DNA of 64,000 nucleotides, from assembly GCF_900580675.1 (NCBI RefSeq), contig NZ_UTBG01000026.1, forward strand, positions 62,001 to 126,000, written 5' to 3'. The notes beneath the pieces were generated by a model. It was not told the DNA's origin. It searched no databases and saw only the letters and a program-made list of their open reading frames with translations. Source of the DNA: Pseudomonas viridiflava (GTDB taxonomy: Bacteria; Pseudomonadota; Gammaproteobacteria; Pseudomonadales; Pseudomonadaceae). How positions within the stretch are numbered: the stretch's first letter is position 1; the number at the start of each line of letters is the position of its first letter. The position numbers and the translations under genes were made by a program. Positions 1 to 8,613 of this stretch are shown piece by piece.

Positions 1-2003
1 GCCGCGGCCAGGTGCGCCAGCGGACCGACGCCCATGGGCGGCAGGTTCAGTTCGGCTATGACAGCTACGGACGGTTGGAGGCGCTGGTCAACGAGAACGG
101 TGAAAGCTATCGGTTTGCGTGGGATGCCGGGGATCGGCTGACAGAACAGCAAGACCTCGACGGCAGCGCCAAGCGTTACGACTACGACTTGCTGGACAAC
201 ATCACCGCAGTGACTGCCGTTCCGGCGCCTTACGGCAACGGCTTGGCGCTGGTGCCGGAGACGCCACCCGCCCCGATCATTCACCGATTGGAACGCGATG
301 CGGTCGGCCGGCTGATTGCCAAGACCACCGACGATGGCCGCACCGACTACACCTACGATGCAGTCGACCAACTCACCGCCGTCACCTTCACCGACGTGCA
401 GGGCAATGCCCACGCCTTGGGCTTCGCCTACGACGCCCTCGGTCAATTGCTGGCCGAACAGAGTTCGGCGGGTGCCCTGCAACACCACTACGACGAACTC
501 GGCAACCTGATCCAGACGCAACTGCCGGATGGCCGCTGGCTCAACCGCCTGTACTACGGCAGCGGCCATCTGCACCAGGTCAACCTCGACGGGCAGGTCA
601 TCAGCGACTTCGAGCGCGACCGTCTGCACCGCGAAGTGCTGCGCACCCAGGGCCAGCTCAGCACCCGCAGCGAATACGACCGCAGCGGCCGCCTGCGCGC
701 ACGCCAACGCCGCCACACCAGCCAGCCATCGTTGATGCCGGCGGCGGCGCAAAAGCAGTTCGAGTACGACCCCGCCGACAACCTGATCGGCAAACTCGAC
801 CAGCAACCCGCCGCGCAACACCGCCAACTGCTGCACTACGACGCCACTGGCCGCATCATCGCCAGCCAGGACAGCCTGCACGGCCAGCGCGAAACCTTCG
901 CCTACGACGCCGCCGCCAACCTGCTCGACGGCCCGCAGCCGGGCGCCGGGCTGGTGGTGCACAACAAACTGCTGACCTATCAGGACAAGCGTTACCGCTA
1001 CGACGCGTTTGGCCGAATGATCGAAAAACGCAGCGCCAAACGCGGCGTACAGCGGTTTGCCTATGACGCCGAAAGCCGCTTGGTTGAAGTGCGCAATGAA
1101 AACGGCAGCGTGGTCAGGATGGCCTACGACCCGTTGGGGCGGCGTATCGAAAAAACCGAACACGGCAGCGATGGCTATCCGCTGGGCGAAACCCGCTTCA
1201 TGTGGGACGGGCTGCGCTTATTGCAGGAGCATAAACACCGCCAGAGCAGCCTCTATGTGTACGCCGATGAGGGCTACGAGCCCTTGGCGCGAGTGGACGG
1301 CGCCGGGCCGCTGCAAAAGACTCGCTACTACCACAACGACCTCAACGGGTTGCCGGAACAGCTGACCGAAGCTGACGGGCATGACGTCTGGCGCGCGACC
1401 TATCGGGTGTGGGGCACCACCGTCGAGGAAGTACGCGAGCCTTATTACATTGAAGAGCAGAACCTGAGATTTCAGGGACAGTACCTGGACCGGGAGACGG
1501 GGCTGCATTTCAATACGTTCAGGTTTTATGATCCGGATGTGGGGCGGTTTACGACGCCGGATCCGATTGGGTTGGATGGAGGAATCAACCTCTACCAGTA
1601 CTCACCGAACCCCATTGGCTGGATAGATCCGCTCGGCTGGGAAACCTGCAGGCTGTCTAAAGGCGATAAAGCAAAGATGGGGCCTAAACCTCAAGCACAC
1701 GAGATGACGAGTCCCCATCGTCACCATATCGTGCGCGAAAAGGCACCTAAAAATTGGACAGATAGCAATCGCCGATATGTGGCACATGCCCAAGGCATTC
1801 TCAAGAAATTCGGTATCGGCTTGAATGATGACCTGCGCAACTTTGTATGGGCACCCAACGGTAGCGGAAACCACAAAATTGCCGCATCACGAAAAGTCTC
1901 AACAACGCTCGCGGAAGCCCGCAAAGGCGGAAAAAGCAAGGTGATTGAGGCATTAAACTCCATGGGCGAAAAAATGAGAAACGGTGAATTTTTAGATGAC
2001 TAG
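1..2003 (+). CDS. RHS/YD-repeat polymorphic toxin, C-terminal part, nuclease-like tip (5' end outside window)
   Basis: The reading frame is open from the left edge, so this is the 3' part of a longer rhs gene. Residues 1-530 of the visible part are YD-type repeats (YDxxGRL, YDxxGNL) that form the toxin-encapsulating shell. The core ends with the family signature YDPDVGRFTTPDPIGLDGG followed by NLYQYSPNPIGWIDPLGW. From about residue 543 a new 120-residue domain starts. It contains HRHHIV, then a conserved-looking Asn region (GIGLNDDLRNFVWAP) and a later His (GNHK), the layout of AHH/HNH-type nuclease toxins. That makes it a likely DNase delivered by type VI or another secretion route. The stop overlaps the next gene by 8 bp, the usual toxin-immunity coupling. 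The tip is visibly AT-richer than the core, as expected for exchangeable tips. The nuclease call is by motif only. Confidence 0.85.
   Translation, partial: RGQVRQRTDAHGRQVQFGYDSYGRLEALVNENGESYRFAWDAGDRLTEQQDLDGSAKRYDYDLLDNITAVTAVPAPYGNGLALVPETPPAPIIHRLERDAVGRLIAKTTDDGRTDYTYDAVDQLTAVTFTDVQGNAHALGFAYDALGQLLAEQSSAGALQHHYDELGNLIQTQLPDGRWLNRLYYGSGHLHQVNLDGQVISDFERDRLHREVLRTQGQLSTRSEYDRSGRLRARQRRHTSQPSLMPAAAQKQFEYDPADNLIGKLDQQPAAQHRQLLHYDATGRIIASQDSLHGQRETFAYDAAANLLDGPQPGAGLVVHNKLLTYQDKRYRYDAFGRMIEKRSAKRGVQRFAYDAESRLVEVRNENGSVVRMAYDPLGRRIEKTEHGSDGYPLGETRFMWDGLRLLQEHKHRQSSLYVYADEGYEPLARVDGAGPLQKTRYYHNDLNGLPEQLTEADGHDVWRATYRVWGTTVEEVREPYYIEEQNLRFQGQYLDRETGLHFNTFRFYDPDVGRFTTPDPIGLDGGINLYQYSPNPIGWIDPLGWETCRLSKGDKAKMGPKPQAHEMTSPHRHHIVREKAPKNWTDSNRRYVAHAQGILKKFGIGLNDDLRNFVWAPNGSGNHKIAASRKVSTTLAEARKGGKSKVIEALNSMGEKMRNGEFLDD
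971..1127 (+). repeat. rhs core direct repeat, copy 1
   Basis: This 157-bp stretch of the rhs core recurs 2,284 bp downstream at 3255-3411, with only three mismatches that I can count. It encodes the core segment from LTYQDKRY to VVRMAY. The repeat is the recombination substrate that probably created the displaced fragment downstream. Confidence 0.9.
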
Positions 2004-3150
2004 CCTGGAAAAAACCTACGGACAGAACGCCCCTCTCGTTCGAGAAATTTATACGCATATCGAAAAAGGTGATGTCGATTTTATACAGGCCCAATTAAGT
2101 ACCCACCCAGAGCTACTGGAACCGCCTCGATTTGATTTGGTAAGTTACCCCGGTCTACTGCATCACGCTGCGCAGAACAACCAGATTGCTGTATGCCAAT
2201 TGCTCGTTGAGTTGGGTATTGATATCAATCTACCAACAGTGGGCTCCGGGAATACGACAGCACTGGCATTAGCCGCCAAAAATGGCCATGTGCAAGTGAT
2301 CCGTTGGCTACTAGAAGCAGGCGCGGACGTTGAAGGCTCGCCTCTCTCGGTTACTTCCCCGCTCATTACGGCTGTCACTTTCGGCCAAAAAGAGGCAGTG
2401 GAACTTCTACTCAACTATCGCGCGGACGTAAATCGTCTACACGCAAAATTTAATAGAACAGCGTTGGATCTGGCCCGCTCTTGGGGCTTTTCGGCGATTG
2501 CCGAACTACTTGAAGCACGAGGTGCCGTTTCTGCGGTCGAAAAAGCCCCCAATGAAGAGTCGATTCCCGGCTCATCAATCGTCGACTTTGTGAATGACAC
2601 CGCCGGTTGCGTTCTTTCAGAAAAGGTAGTGCATCAACCCGAAGGGACGGACATGACGCTCCGCATCTGTTGTATTGGTGATAAAAATGACTACAAGCTG
2701 CTGTTTACGTTAGGCCTATTTACGCAAAAACCGCGTACAGAGCTTTTCATGTGCTTACCTGGAAACTGGCGAATACCAAAGAGCGGGTTTGAAGTCGACA
2801 GCCCTTGGATGTTTCCCCACGGCGTACTCACGGCGTTAGCAAAACAGACCCTGGAGGTAACCCCTTTATCTGAGGGCCAAATAATATTGCGATCGGATCA
2901 GGCCTTTGCCTCACTGGGCTGGCCAGAAGATATAGATGCGCTGATTGTCGTGGACAAGATTTGGACTGCGGATAGCGAGGCTGAAGCTGAGAAAGACCCC
3001 AACGATGACTCGGTAAAGCTATTTGTACTGGCGCCTTTGAAATTAACAAAAAAGGGACCACCTGATGGTGAAGCTTTGAACAAGCTTTTGGAGAAAAAAC
3101 GTAAAGCCAGTTGGAAAAGCGTTGCCTTAAACTCCCCGATAAACAGCTAG
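1996..3150 (+). CDS. Ankyrin-repeat plus SUFU-domain putative immunity protein
   Basis: A 384-residue protein. Residues about 50-175 hold ankyrin repeats (for example TALALAAKNGHVQVIRWLLE and TAVTFGQKEAVELLLN). Residues about 200-365 resemble the bacterial suppressor-of-fused (SUFU) family, with ELFMCLPGNW and a C-terminal FVLAPLKL stretch. Both folds are known immunity domains in polymorphic toxin systems. Here they are fused in one protein. It overlaps the rhs stop by 8 bp (ATGACTAG), so translation is probably coupled, and the natural inference is that it neutralises the nuclease-like tip just upstream. Codon use is AT-richer than in the housekeeping genes, consistent with a transferred tip/immunity cassette. 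Which of the two domains binds the toxin cannot be told from sequence. Confidence 0.75.
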   Translation: MTSLEKTYGQNAPLVREIYTHIEKGDVDFIQAQLSTHPELLEPPRFDLVSYPGLLHHAAQNNQIAVCQLLVELGIDINLPTVGSGNTTALALAAKNGHVQVIRWLLEAGADVEGSPLSVTSPLITAVTFGQKEAVELLLNYRADVNRLHAKFNRTALDLARSWGFSAIAELLEARGAVSAVEKAPNEESIPGSSIVDFVNDTAGCVLSEKVVHQPEGTDMTLRICCIGDKNDYKLLFTLGLFTQKPRTELFMCLPGNWRIPKSGFEVDSPWMFPHGVLTALAKQTLEVTPLSEGQIILRSDQAFASLGWPEDIDALIVVDKIWTADSEAEAEKDPNDDSVKLFVLAPLKLTKKGPPDGEALNKLLEKKRKASWKSVALNSPINS

Positions 3151-3187
3151 CTGACGCCCCCTTAAACTGATGCGTGAAAAACGTCAA

Positions 3188-3249
3188 AAACGGGACAAAT
3201 TTGTTTAAATTAACCGACGTCGGATAATTTAAATAAATCCGTCCCGTTT
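3188..3249. repeat. 62-bp near-perfect palindrome
   Basis: Two 25-bp arms (3188-3212 and 3225-3249) are inverted copies with three mismatches. They flank a 12-bp centre whose inner ten bases CCGACGTCGG are themselves palindromic. The outer ends read AAACGGGAC and GTCCCGTTT. The AT-rich arms ending in GGGAC/GTCCC recall the small palindromes mobilised by REP-associated Y1 transposases, but this resemblance is from memory. The element sits 5 bp before the displaced rhs core copy begins, so it may mark or have caused that junction. It could also act as a terminator for the immunity gene. Confidence 0.7.
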
Positions 3250-3254
3250 ATCCC

Positions 3255-3411
3255 GCTGACCTATCAGGACAAGCGTTACCGCTACGACGCGTTTGGCCGA
3301 ATGATCGAAAAGCGCAGCGCCAAACGCGGCGTGCAGCGGTTTGCCTATGACGCCGAAAGCCGCTTGGTTGAAGTGCGCAATGAAAACGGCAGCGTGGTCA
3401 GGTTGGCCTAC
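3255..3411 (+). repeat. rhs core direct repeat, copy 2
   Basis: Second copy of the 157-bp core segment found at 971-1127 (154 of 157 positions identical). Homology begins abruptly at gctgacctatcaggac and ends at ggcctac, well inside the core and far from the normal core/tip boundary. Confidence 0.9.
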
Positions 3412-3675
3412 CACGGCGCCGACGGCATCATTTCTGCTATCTCGTGCAATGCTACTTTCAAGGGCAATTATGAGAATAAGCTCTGGCCGGGAATGACGGT
3501 ATCCGATGTTCTAAAGGTGTCCAAAGTGCAGGTGGCTTGGTCCGGATTCGTGCAAATAGATCAGATCAGCGGCATAGGCCTCTCTTTGCCGGAGGAATAC
3601 GATGATTTCGATTCTTTGACCGATCATTTCGATCTCGACTTCGTATTTACTGAGCTGTGGGTTTACGACTTTTAG
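3255..3675 (+). pseudogene. Displaced rhs core fragment fused in frame to an immunity-like tail
   Basis: The frame is open from 3214 but has no credible start before an ATG at 3301, which lies inside the rhs core repeat. The first ~37 residues from that ATG are rhs core. From VVRLAY onward the sequence switches to about 87 residues that are not rhs: GADGIISAISCNATFKGNYE, a GMTVSDVLK segment, and a very acidic end with LPEEYDDFDSL and FTELWVYDF. Small acidic proteins of this shape are typical rhs-linked immunity proteins, but I cannot name the family. The core part is not at the usual core/tip junction, so this is probably a recombination remnant of an older tip/immunity pair rather than a working toxin. 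The tail could still be translated as an orphan immunity protein. Confidence 0.6.
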
Positions 3676-3700
3676 GTTGCTGACAAACCAGTACCCAACA

Positions 3701-3740
3701 AAAATGGGCACCCGACCCAGTCGGCGTGCCCATTTTCTTT
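3701..3740. terminator. Bidirectional intrinsic terminator between the rhs remnant and the HU gene
   Basis: AAAATGGGCAC at 3701-3711 pairs with GTGCCCATTTT at 3726-3736 around a short loop that contains a further GAC/TCG pairing. A T-rich tract follows on the plus strand, and a T run follows on the minus strand. It can end both the rhs region and the leftward HU gene. Confidence 0.75.
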
Positions 3741-3773
3741 ACCGCCCCGCCTCCCTTCGAGACGGTACTGCTC

Positions 3774-4049
3774 TTACGGGTTGACGCTGTCTTTGAGCGA
3801 CTTGCCCGGCTTGAATGCAACGGTGTTGCTCGCCTTGATCTTCACAGGCTCACCGGTTTGCGGGTTTTTGCCGGTGCGGGCGCCGCGGTGGCGTTGCAGG
3901 AAGGTGCCGAAGCCAACCAGGGTGACGCTGTCCTTGCGGTGCAGGGCGCCGGTGATTTCTTCGAGAACGGCATTGAGGACGCGGTTGGCCTGTTCTTTGG
4001 TGAGATCCGCTTTTTCAGCGATGGCGGCTGCGAGTTCTGGTTTACGCAT
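3774..4049 (-). CDS. HU-family nucleoid DNA-binding protein
   Basis: A 91-residue protein, the normal length for an HU subunit. It starts MRKPELAAAIAEKADLTKEQ and has the HU dimer core (VTLVGFGTF) and the DNA-binding arm with RTGKNPQTGEP, whose Pro intercalates in DNA. It binds and bends DNA in the nucleoid as a dimer. It is the Pseudomonas HU paralogue located beside the rubredoxin genes (PA5348-type position). Pseudomonads have several HU genes and I do not assign a letter. It is monocistronic, ending at a strong bidirectional hairpin. Confidence 0.95.
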   Translation of the reverse strand: MRKPELAAAIAEKADLTKEQANRVLNAVLEEITGALHRKDSVTLVGFGTFLQRHRGARTGKNPQTGEPVKIKASNTVAFKPGKSLKDSVNP

Positions 4050-4240
4050 AAGTGAAGCCTCTTTGACGGTTTTTTGTTGTTATGTCCGTGCTGCTCTCTA
4101 ACGGAGCAGCGCCCAAAGCGCCGCAGGCTCTACTCTGCGGCAGACGGGAGTGAGGATGGCATGCCCTCGGACGCCGCGCCAGTCTCGCGGCGACCTTTCT
4201 AGCGGCAAAAACAGGCTTATTCCGACAGAACGACCGGTAT

Positions 4241-5389
4241 TTACGCCAGCAACGGCGGAAGTTCTTTGTTGAGGGCCAGTTTTTCCATCACGGCAGTGCC
4301 GGTCAGCGCGTAACCCAACAGGCGGCCGCTGGCATCGCGGCACAAGGCCTTGATGTCGGCGCCCTGCCCTTCGACGCTCCACACGCCTTCGGTGCCGCGT
4401 GGCGGTGGCGACACCACCAGCGGGCAGACCGGGGTTTTGACCGTGACCGGCATCGCGCCGTAGCTGACCGCCGTGGCGTTGCCGGCCAGGGTCTGGGCCA
4501 GCGCACGGGCGCAGCTCATCAGCGGCATCACGTACAGCAGGTTCAGGCCATCGACCTCGGCGCAGTCGCCCAGGGCATAGATATTGGCGTGGGAGGTCTT
4601 GAGATGGCGGTCGACCATGACGCCGCGGTTGGTCTGCAGGCCGGCCGCAGCGGCCAGGTCGACACGCGGGCGCAGGCCGATGGCCGAGACCACCAGGTCG
4701 CACCGGATCACTTCACCGTCCGACAGGTGTGCTTCCAGGCCGCCAGCGCTGCGCTCCAGGCGATTGAGCACCGGGCCCAAATGGAAGCGCGCGCCCAGGC
4801 TTTCCAGCCCGGCCTGCACGGCGGCGGCGGCGGCCGGATGCAGCAGGGTCGGCATGACTTGTTCGCACGGCGCCACCAGGTCGACTTCATAGCCGCCGAG
4901 GATCAGGTCGTTGGCGAATTCACAGCCGATCAGGCCGGCACCCAGCACCAGCACGCGGCGTTTGCCCGCGGCGGCGGAGCGAAAGCGCGCGTAGTCTTCG
5001 AGGTCGTTGATCGGGAAAATCAGCTCAGCCGCATCGCCTTCGACCGGCACGCGCACGGTTTCTGCGCCCCAGGCCAGGATCAGGTCGCGGTAAGCCACCG
5101 CTTCCTCGCCGATCCACAGGCGCTTGTGGCCTGGATCGATGCCGCTGATGCGCGTGTGGGTGCGCACTTCGGCCTTGAGTTGCTCGGCCATGGCTCCCGG
5201 TTCGGCCATGCTCAGGCCATCGGCTTCCTTGTTCTTGCCAAAGCCGGTGGAGAGCATGGGCTTGGAGTAGGAGCGCCCGTCATCCGCGGTGATCAGCAGC
5301 AACGGGGTCTCGCTGTCGAGCTTGCGAAACTCCCGGGCCAGGTTGTAACCGGCCAACCCTGTGCCGATGATCACGACAGGTGCGTTCAT
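4241..5389 (-). CDS. rubB: Rubredoxin-NAD+ reductase
   Basis: A 382-residue FAD-dependent pyridine-nucleotide oxidoreductase. It has an N-terminal FAD dinucleotide fold ([13 protein letters not shown], residues ~5-17), a central NAD(H) fold ([14 protein letters not shown], ~145-158) and the second FAD motif ([11 protein letters not shown], ~270-280). It passes electrons from NADH to rubredoxin, which in pseudomonads serves alkane hydroxylases or oxidative-stress functions. It lies 36 bp downstream of the rubredoxin gene on the same strand, so the two are co-transcribed. The ATG at 5389 is preceded by an AAGGAG-like site. Confidence 0.9.
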   Translation of the reverse strand: MNAPVVIIGTGLAGYNLAREFRKLDSETPLLLITADDGRSYSKPMLSTGFGKNKEADGLSMAEPGAMAEQLKAEVRTHTRISGIDPGHKRLWIGEEAVAYRDLILAWGAETVRVPVEGDAAELIFPINDLEDYARFRSAAAGKRRVLVLGAGLIGCEFANDLILGGYEVDLVAPCEQVMPTLLHPAAAAAVQAGLESLGARFHLGPVLNRLERSAGGLEAHLSDGEVIRCDLVVSAIGLRPRVDLAAAAGLQTNRGVMVDRHLKTSHANIYALGDCAEVDGLNLLYVMPLMSCARALAQTLAGNATAVSYGAMPVTVKTPVCPLVVSPPPRGTEGVWSVEGQGADIKALCRDASGRLLGYALTGTAVMEKLALNKELPPLLA

Positions 5390-5425
5390 TCCTTTCTCCT
5401 TGTAGTACGTCTCTGAAAACTGAAA

Positions 5426-5593
5426 TTAGCCGATTTCGATCATTTCGAAATCCATTTTGCCCACGCCGCAGTCCGGGCACAGCCAGTCTTCGGGGACGTC
5501 CTGCCACAGGGTGCCCGGCGCGATTCCGTCATCCGGCCAGCCGTCTTTTTCGTCATAGATCAGGCCACAGACTACACATTGCCACTTCTTCAT
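5426..5593 (-). CDS. rubA: Rubredoxin
   Basis: A 55-residue one-iron electron carrier. The two iron-binding knuckles are CVVCG (Cys6, Cys9) and CPDCG (Cys39, Cys42), with the conserved aromatic core ([14 protein letters not shown]). The frame stays open upstream to 5797, but the ATG at 5593 gives exactly the family length, so the longer form is not real. P. aeruginosa has two tandem rubredoxin genes here. Only one is present in this window. It is reduced by the product of the adjacent reductase gene. Confidence 0.95.
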   Translation of the reverse strand: MKKWQCVVCGLIYDEKDGWPDDGIAPGTLWQDVPEDWLCPDCGVGKMDFEMIEIG

Positions 5594-5788
5594 TACGTGC
5601 TTCCTCAGGTTCCAGGCATCTTGGCCGACGGTCGATAGACCTACGTTGCCGTGCGGCTCAGGGCGTTTTGTACTGATCGGGGCCGGCAGATGCAAGCATG
5701 ATCGACGCAAACGACCGGTTCGGCCCGGCAAAAGCTCAAGACGCCATGGTAAGCTCGCCGCCTCTTTTGCTGCCAATACTGACTCACC

Positions 5789-6352
5789 GTGCCGCACTCA
5801 ATCGCCCCTCCCGATGCTTGCCAATGGCTGACCCAGAGCCTTCTGAGCCCGTTGCCTGCGCCTTTGACTCTCAATTGGCTGTTCGATGAAGGCTCGCTGA
5901 CGCGCCGGCTGACATGGCTGTCCGACGACAGCTTCAGCGTGACGCCGCTGTTCGAAGGCTGGCAGCCCCTGCGCGATGATGAATGCACCGCGTTGGGCCT
6001 GGCCCCGGCCACCGTCGGTTGGGTGCGCGAGGTGTATTTGCGTGGGCATGGCCAGCCGTGGGTATTTGCCCGCAGCGTGGCGGCGCGCAGTGCCTTGCAG
6101 GGCGACGGTTTGCACATGGATGAATTGGGCAGCCGCTCGCTGGGTGAATTGCTGTTTTGCGATCAGGCGTTTACCCGCCAGGCGATCGAAGTGTGCCGTT
6201 ACCCACGGCAATGGCTGCCCACGGCGGACCAGGCCGACGGCTTGTGGGCGCGCCGTTCGCGCTTTGATCGCGGGGCGCTGAGCGTGCTCGTCGCGGAAAT
6301 CTTTTTGCCGAGCTTCTGGCACGCGTTGCATGCCCATCCGGAGAACTGCTGA
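5789..6352 (+). CDS. ubiC: Chorismate--pyruvate lyase
   Basis: A 187-residue cytoplasmic enzyme that removes pyruvate from chorismate to give 4-hydroxybenzoate, the first committed step of ubiquinone synthesis. Family features include [25 protein letters not shown] and WARRSRF with the active-site Arg residues, and a C-terminal FLPSFW. The GTG at 5789 is the likely start. The Shine-Dalgarno signal is weak. The stop overlaps the ubiA start by one base, so the two genes form a coupled operon whose products act consecutively. Confidence 0.93.
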   Translation: MPHSIAPPDACQWLTQSLLSPLPAPLTLNWLFDEGSLTRRLTWLSDDSFSVTPLFEGWQPLRDDECTALGLAPATVGWVREVYLRGHGQPWVFARSVAARSALQGDGLHMDELGSRSLGELLFCDQAFTRQAIEVCRYPRQWLPTADQADGLWARRSRFDRGALSVLVAEIFLPSFWHALHAHPENC

Positions 6353-7242
6353 TGTACCAACGCCTGCTCAAATCCCTGAATCGCCTGAACCCCAGGGCCT
6401 GGGATTTCATTCAGTTGACGCGCATGGACAAGCCGATCGGCATTTACCTGTTGCTGTGGCCGACGCTGTGGGCGCTGTGGATTGCCGGCAAGGGCTCGCC
6501 GTCCCTGATCAATATCGTGATTTTTGTGTTCGGCGTGGTGCTGACCCGCGCCGGCGGCTGCGTGATCAATGATTGGGCCGACCGCAAGGTGGACGGCCAT
6601 GTGAAGCGCACCGAGCAACGCCCGTTGGTCAGCGGCAGGATCAGTTCCAAAGAGGCGCTGGTGTTTTTCGCGGTACTGATGGGCATCAGTTTCCTGCTGG
6701 TGCTGCTGACCAACGCCACCACCATCCTGCTGTCCCTCGGCGGCCTGGCGCTGGCGGCAAGCTACCCGTTCATGAAGCGCTACACCTATTACCCGCAAGT
6801 GGTGCTGGGCGCGGCGTTTTCCTGGGGCATGCCGATGGCGTTCACCGCCGAGACCGGCAGCCTGCCCGCTGCGGCGTGGCTGTTATACATCGCCAACCTG
6901 CTGTGGACGGTGGGTTACGACACTTATTACGCGATGACTGATCGCGACGACGACTTGAAGATCGGCGTTAAATCCACCGCGATTCTGTTCGGTGAGGCCG
7001 ACCGCGTGATCATCCTCACGCTGCAAGGCCTGGCGCTGCTGTGCCTGTTGCTGGCAGGCGCAAGGTTCGAGCTGGGTGGCTGGTTCCACCTGGGGTTGGC
7101 GGCGGCGGCGGGCTGCTTTGCCTGGGAGTTCTGGTACACCCGCAACAGGGACCGCCTGAAATGCTTCAAGGCGTTCTTGCACAACCACTGGGCCGGGCTG
7201 GCGATTTTTGTCGGGATTGTGGCGGATTACGCGTTTCGTTGA
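6352..7242 (+). CDS. ubiA: 4-hydroxybenzoate polyprenyltransferase
   Basis: A 296-residue integral membrane prenyltransferase with about nine hydrophobic helices. It joins the polyprenyl tail to 4-hydroxybenzoate made by UbiC. Both Mg-diphosphate motifs are present: [15 protein letters not shown] (~residues 67-81) and the second Asp-rich motif [13 protein letters not shown] (~195-207). Its ATG overlaps the ubiC stop. The gene ends shortly before a REP doublet that may stabilise the message end. Confidence 0.96.
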   Translation: MYQRLLKSLNRLNPRAWDFIQLTRMDKPIGIYLLLWPTLWALWIAGKGSPSLINIVIFVFGVVLTRAGGCVINDWADRKVDGHVKRTEQRPLVSGRISSKEALVFFAVLMGISFLLVLLTNATTILLSLGGLALAASYPFMKRYTYYPQVVLGAAFSWGMPMAFTAETGSLPAAAWLLYIANLLWTVGYDTYYAMTDRDDDLKIGVKSTAILFGEADRVIILTLQGLALLCLLLAGARFELGGWFHLGLAAAAGCFAWEFWYTRNRDRLKCFKAFLHNHWAGLAIFVGIVADYAFR

Positions 7243-7266
7243 GACTTTTGCGGTGGCTGTTCGGAC

Positions 7267-7338
7267 GCCTTCGCGAGCAAGCCCGCTCCCACACTTGAAA
7301 TGCATTCCAAGTGTGGGAGCGGGCTTGCTCGCGAAGGC
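7267..7338. repeat. REP doublet (REPIN-like), compact form
   Basis: Two inverted copies of the GTGGGAGCGGGCTTGCTCGC-type REP face each other with only a short spacer, forming a 72-bp hairpin between convergent ubiA and the secreted-protein gene. It may serve as a transcript end for both. Confidence 0.9.
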
Positions 7339-7355
7339 GTTGGTGGCACCGAAAA

Positions 7356-7733
7356 TTACGGTTTGATGATGTGCCACGCACCGCCCTTGCCGTCACCGGT
7401 CTTGTCCCCGGCTTTCTTGTCATCCTTGTAGGTGTAGACGGGTTTGCCGTCGTAAGCCCACTGGCTGGTCTGGTCGTCGCGAGTGATGACTGTCCACTTG
7501 CCCATCGACTTATCGGTGGACTCGGCCTTCAACGGCGGCCAGTTGGTTGCGCATTGGTCCTTGCACACTGACTTGCCGTCCGCATCCTTGTCGAAGGTGT
7601 AGAGGGTCAGGCCTTTATGGTCCACCAGCATGCCGTCTTTGGTCATCGCCGGCTCAGCCGCAAGTGCCAGGGTCGGCAGCGTCAAGGCGGCCGTTACCAG
7701 CAGGGCTTTCCAGGAAATAGTGCTGTAAGTCAT
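7356..7733 (-). CDS. Secreted small repeat-domain protein (COG4315 type)
   Basis: A 125-residue exported protein. The signal peptide is MTYSTISWKALLVTAALTLP with cleavage near ALAAEP. The mature part contains two copies of the small repeat seen in COG4315 proteins: GMLVDHKGLTLYTFDKDADG with CATNWPP, and WAYDGKPVYTYKDDKKAGD. Its function is unknown. The open frame continues upstream, but the ATG at 7733 has a clear AAGGAAGG site and begins the signal peptide. It is divergent from phoB and shares the Pho-box-containing spacer, so phosphate control is possible but untested. Confidence 0.85.
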   Translation of the reverse strand: MTYSTISWKALLVTAALTLPTLALAAEPAMTKDGMLVDHKGLTLYTFDKDADGKSVCKDQCATNWPPLKAESTDKSMGKWTVITRDDQTSQWAYDGKPVYTYKDDKKAGDKTGDGKGGAWHIIKP

Positions 7734-7815
7734 CGGAACCTTCCTTTTGTGGTTGTCAGGATTCGGACCCAAAGGGTAGTCCAGAGTGCCGCGAATTGCC
7801 CAGGCGACTAAATTA

Positions 7816-7833
7816 CTGTCACACGACTGCAAT
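7816..7833 (+). promoter_or_regulatory. Pho box upstream of phoB
   Basis: CTGTCAC-ACGA-CTGCAAT is two 7-bp half-sites with the 4-bp spacer of the PhoB consensus (CTGTCAT repeats). It lies 56 bp before the phoB start, which fits autoactivation. Confidence 0.75.
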
Positions 7834-7888
7834 AATTCCGTTATCTAATGCGGCGCAAGACAGTTAAATGACAAGAGGATTTTTGAGC

Positions 7889-8578
7889 ATGGTTGGCAGG
7901 AGCATTCTGATCGTTGACGACGAAGCGCCCATTCGCGAAATGATCGCCGTTGCGTTGGAAATGGCCGGCTATGACTGCCTGGAGGCGGAGAACTCCCAGC
8001 AGGCCCATGCCATTATCGTCGACCGCAAGCCGGACCTGATCCTGCTGGACTGGATGCTGCCCGGCACCTCCGGCATCGAACTGGCGCGGCGCCTCAAGCG
8101 CGATGAGCTGACCGGGGATATCCCGATCATCATGCTGACTGCCAAAGGCGAAGAGGACAACAAGATCCAGGGCCTGGAAGTGGGCGCCGACGACTACATC
8201 ACCAAGCCGTTTTCCCCACGCGAACTGGTTGCCCGTCTGAAAGCCGTATTGCGCCGCGCCGGCCCCACCGATGGCGAGGCGCCGATCGAAGTCGGCGGCC
8301 TGATCCTCGACCCGATCAGCCACCGCGTGACCATCGACGGCACGCCGGCCGAGATGGGCCCGACCGAATACCGCTTGCTGCAATTCTTCATGACCCACCA
8401 GGAACGCGCCTACACCCGTGGCCAGCTGCTCGACCAGGTATGGGGCGGCAATGTATACGTGGAAGAGCGCACGGTGGACGTGCATATCCGCCGCCTGCGC
8501 AAAGCCTTGGGCGAGGCGTACGAGAATCTGGTACAAACCGTGCGCGGCACCGGCTACCGGTTTTCCACCAAAGGCTGA
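7889..8578 (+). CDS. phoB: Phosphate regulon response regulator PhoB
   Basis: A 229-residue OmpR-type regulator, the standard PhoB length. Receiver domain: acidic pocket Asp10/Asp11, phospho-acceptor Asp54 in [10 protein letters not shown], and Lys in [11 protein letters not shown]. The winged-helix DNA-binding domain at the C-terminus ends [15 protein letters not shown]. The start at 7889 was chosen over an in-frame ATG at 7868 because an AGAGGA site precedes it and it gives the family length. Phosphorylated by PhoR under low phosphate, it activates promoters with Pho boxes, three of which are visible in this window. Confidence 0.98.
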   Translation: MVGRSILIVDDEAPIREMIAVALEMAGYDCLEAENSQQAHAIIVDRKPDLILLDWMLPGTSGIELARRLKRDELTGDIPIIMLTAKGEEDNKIQGLEVGADDYITKPFSPRELVARLKAVLRRAGPTDGEAPIEVGGLILDPISHRVTIDGTPAEMGPTEYRLLQFFMTHQERAYTRGQLLDQVWGGNVYVEERTVDVHIRRLRKALGEAYENLVQTVRGTGYRFSTKG

Positions 8579-8613
8579 GCCTGACTTAACCGCTGACAAG
8601 GACGCACGTTCAC

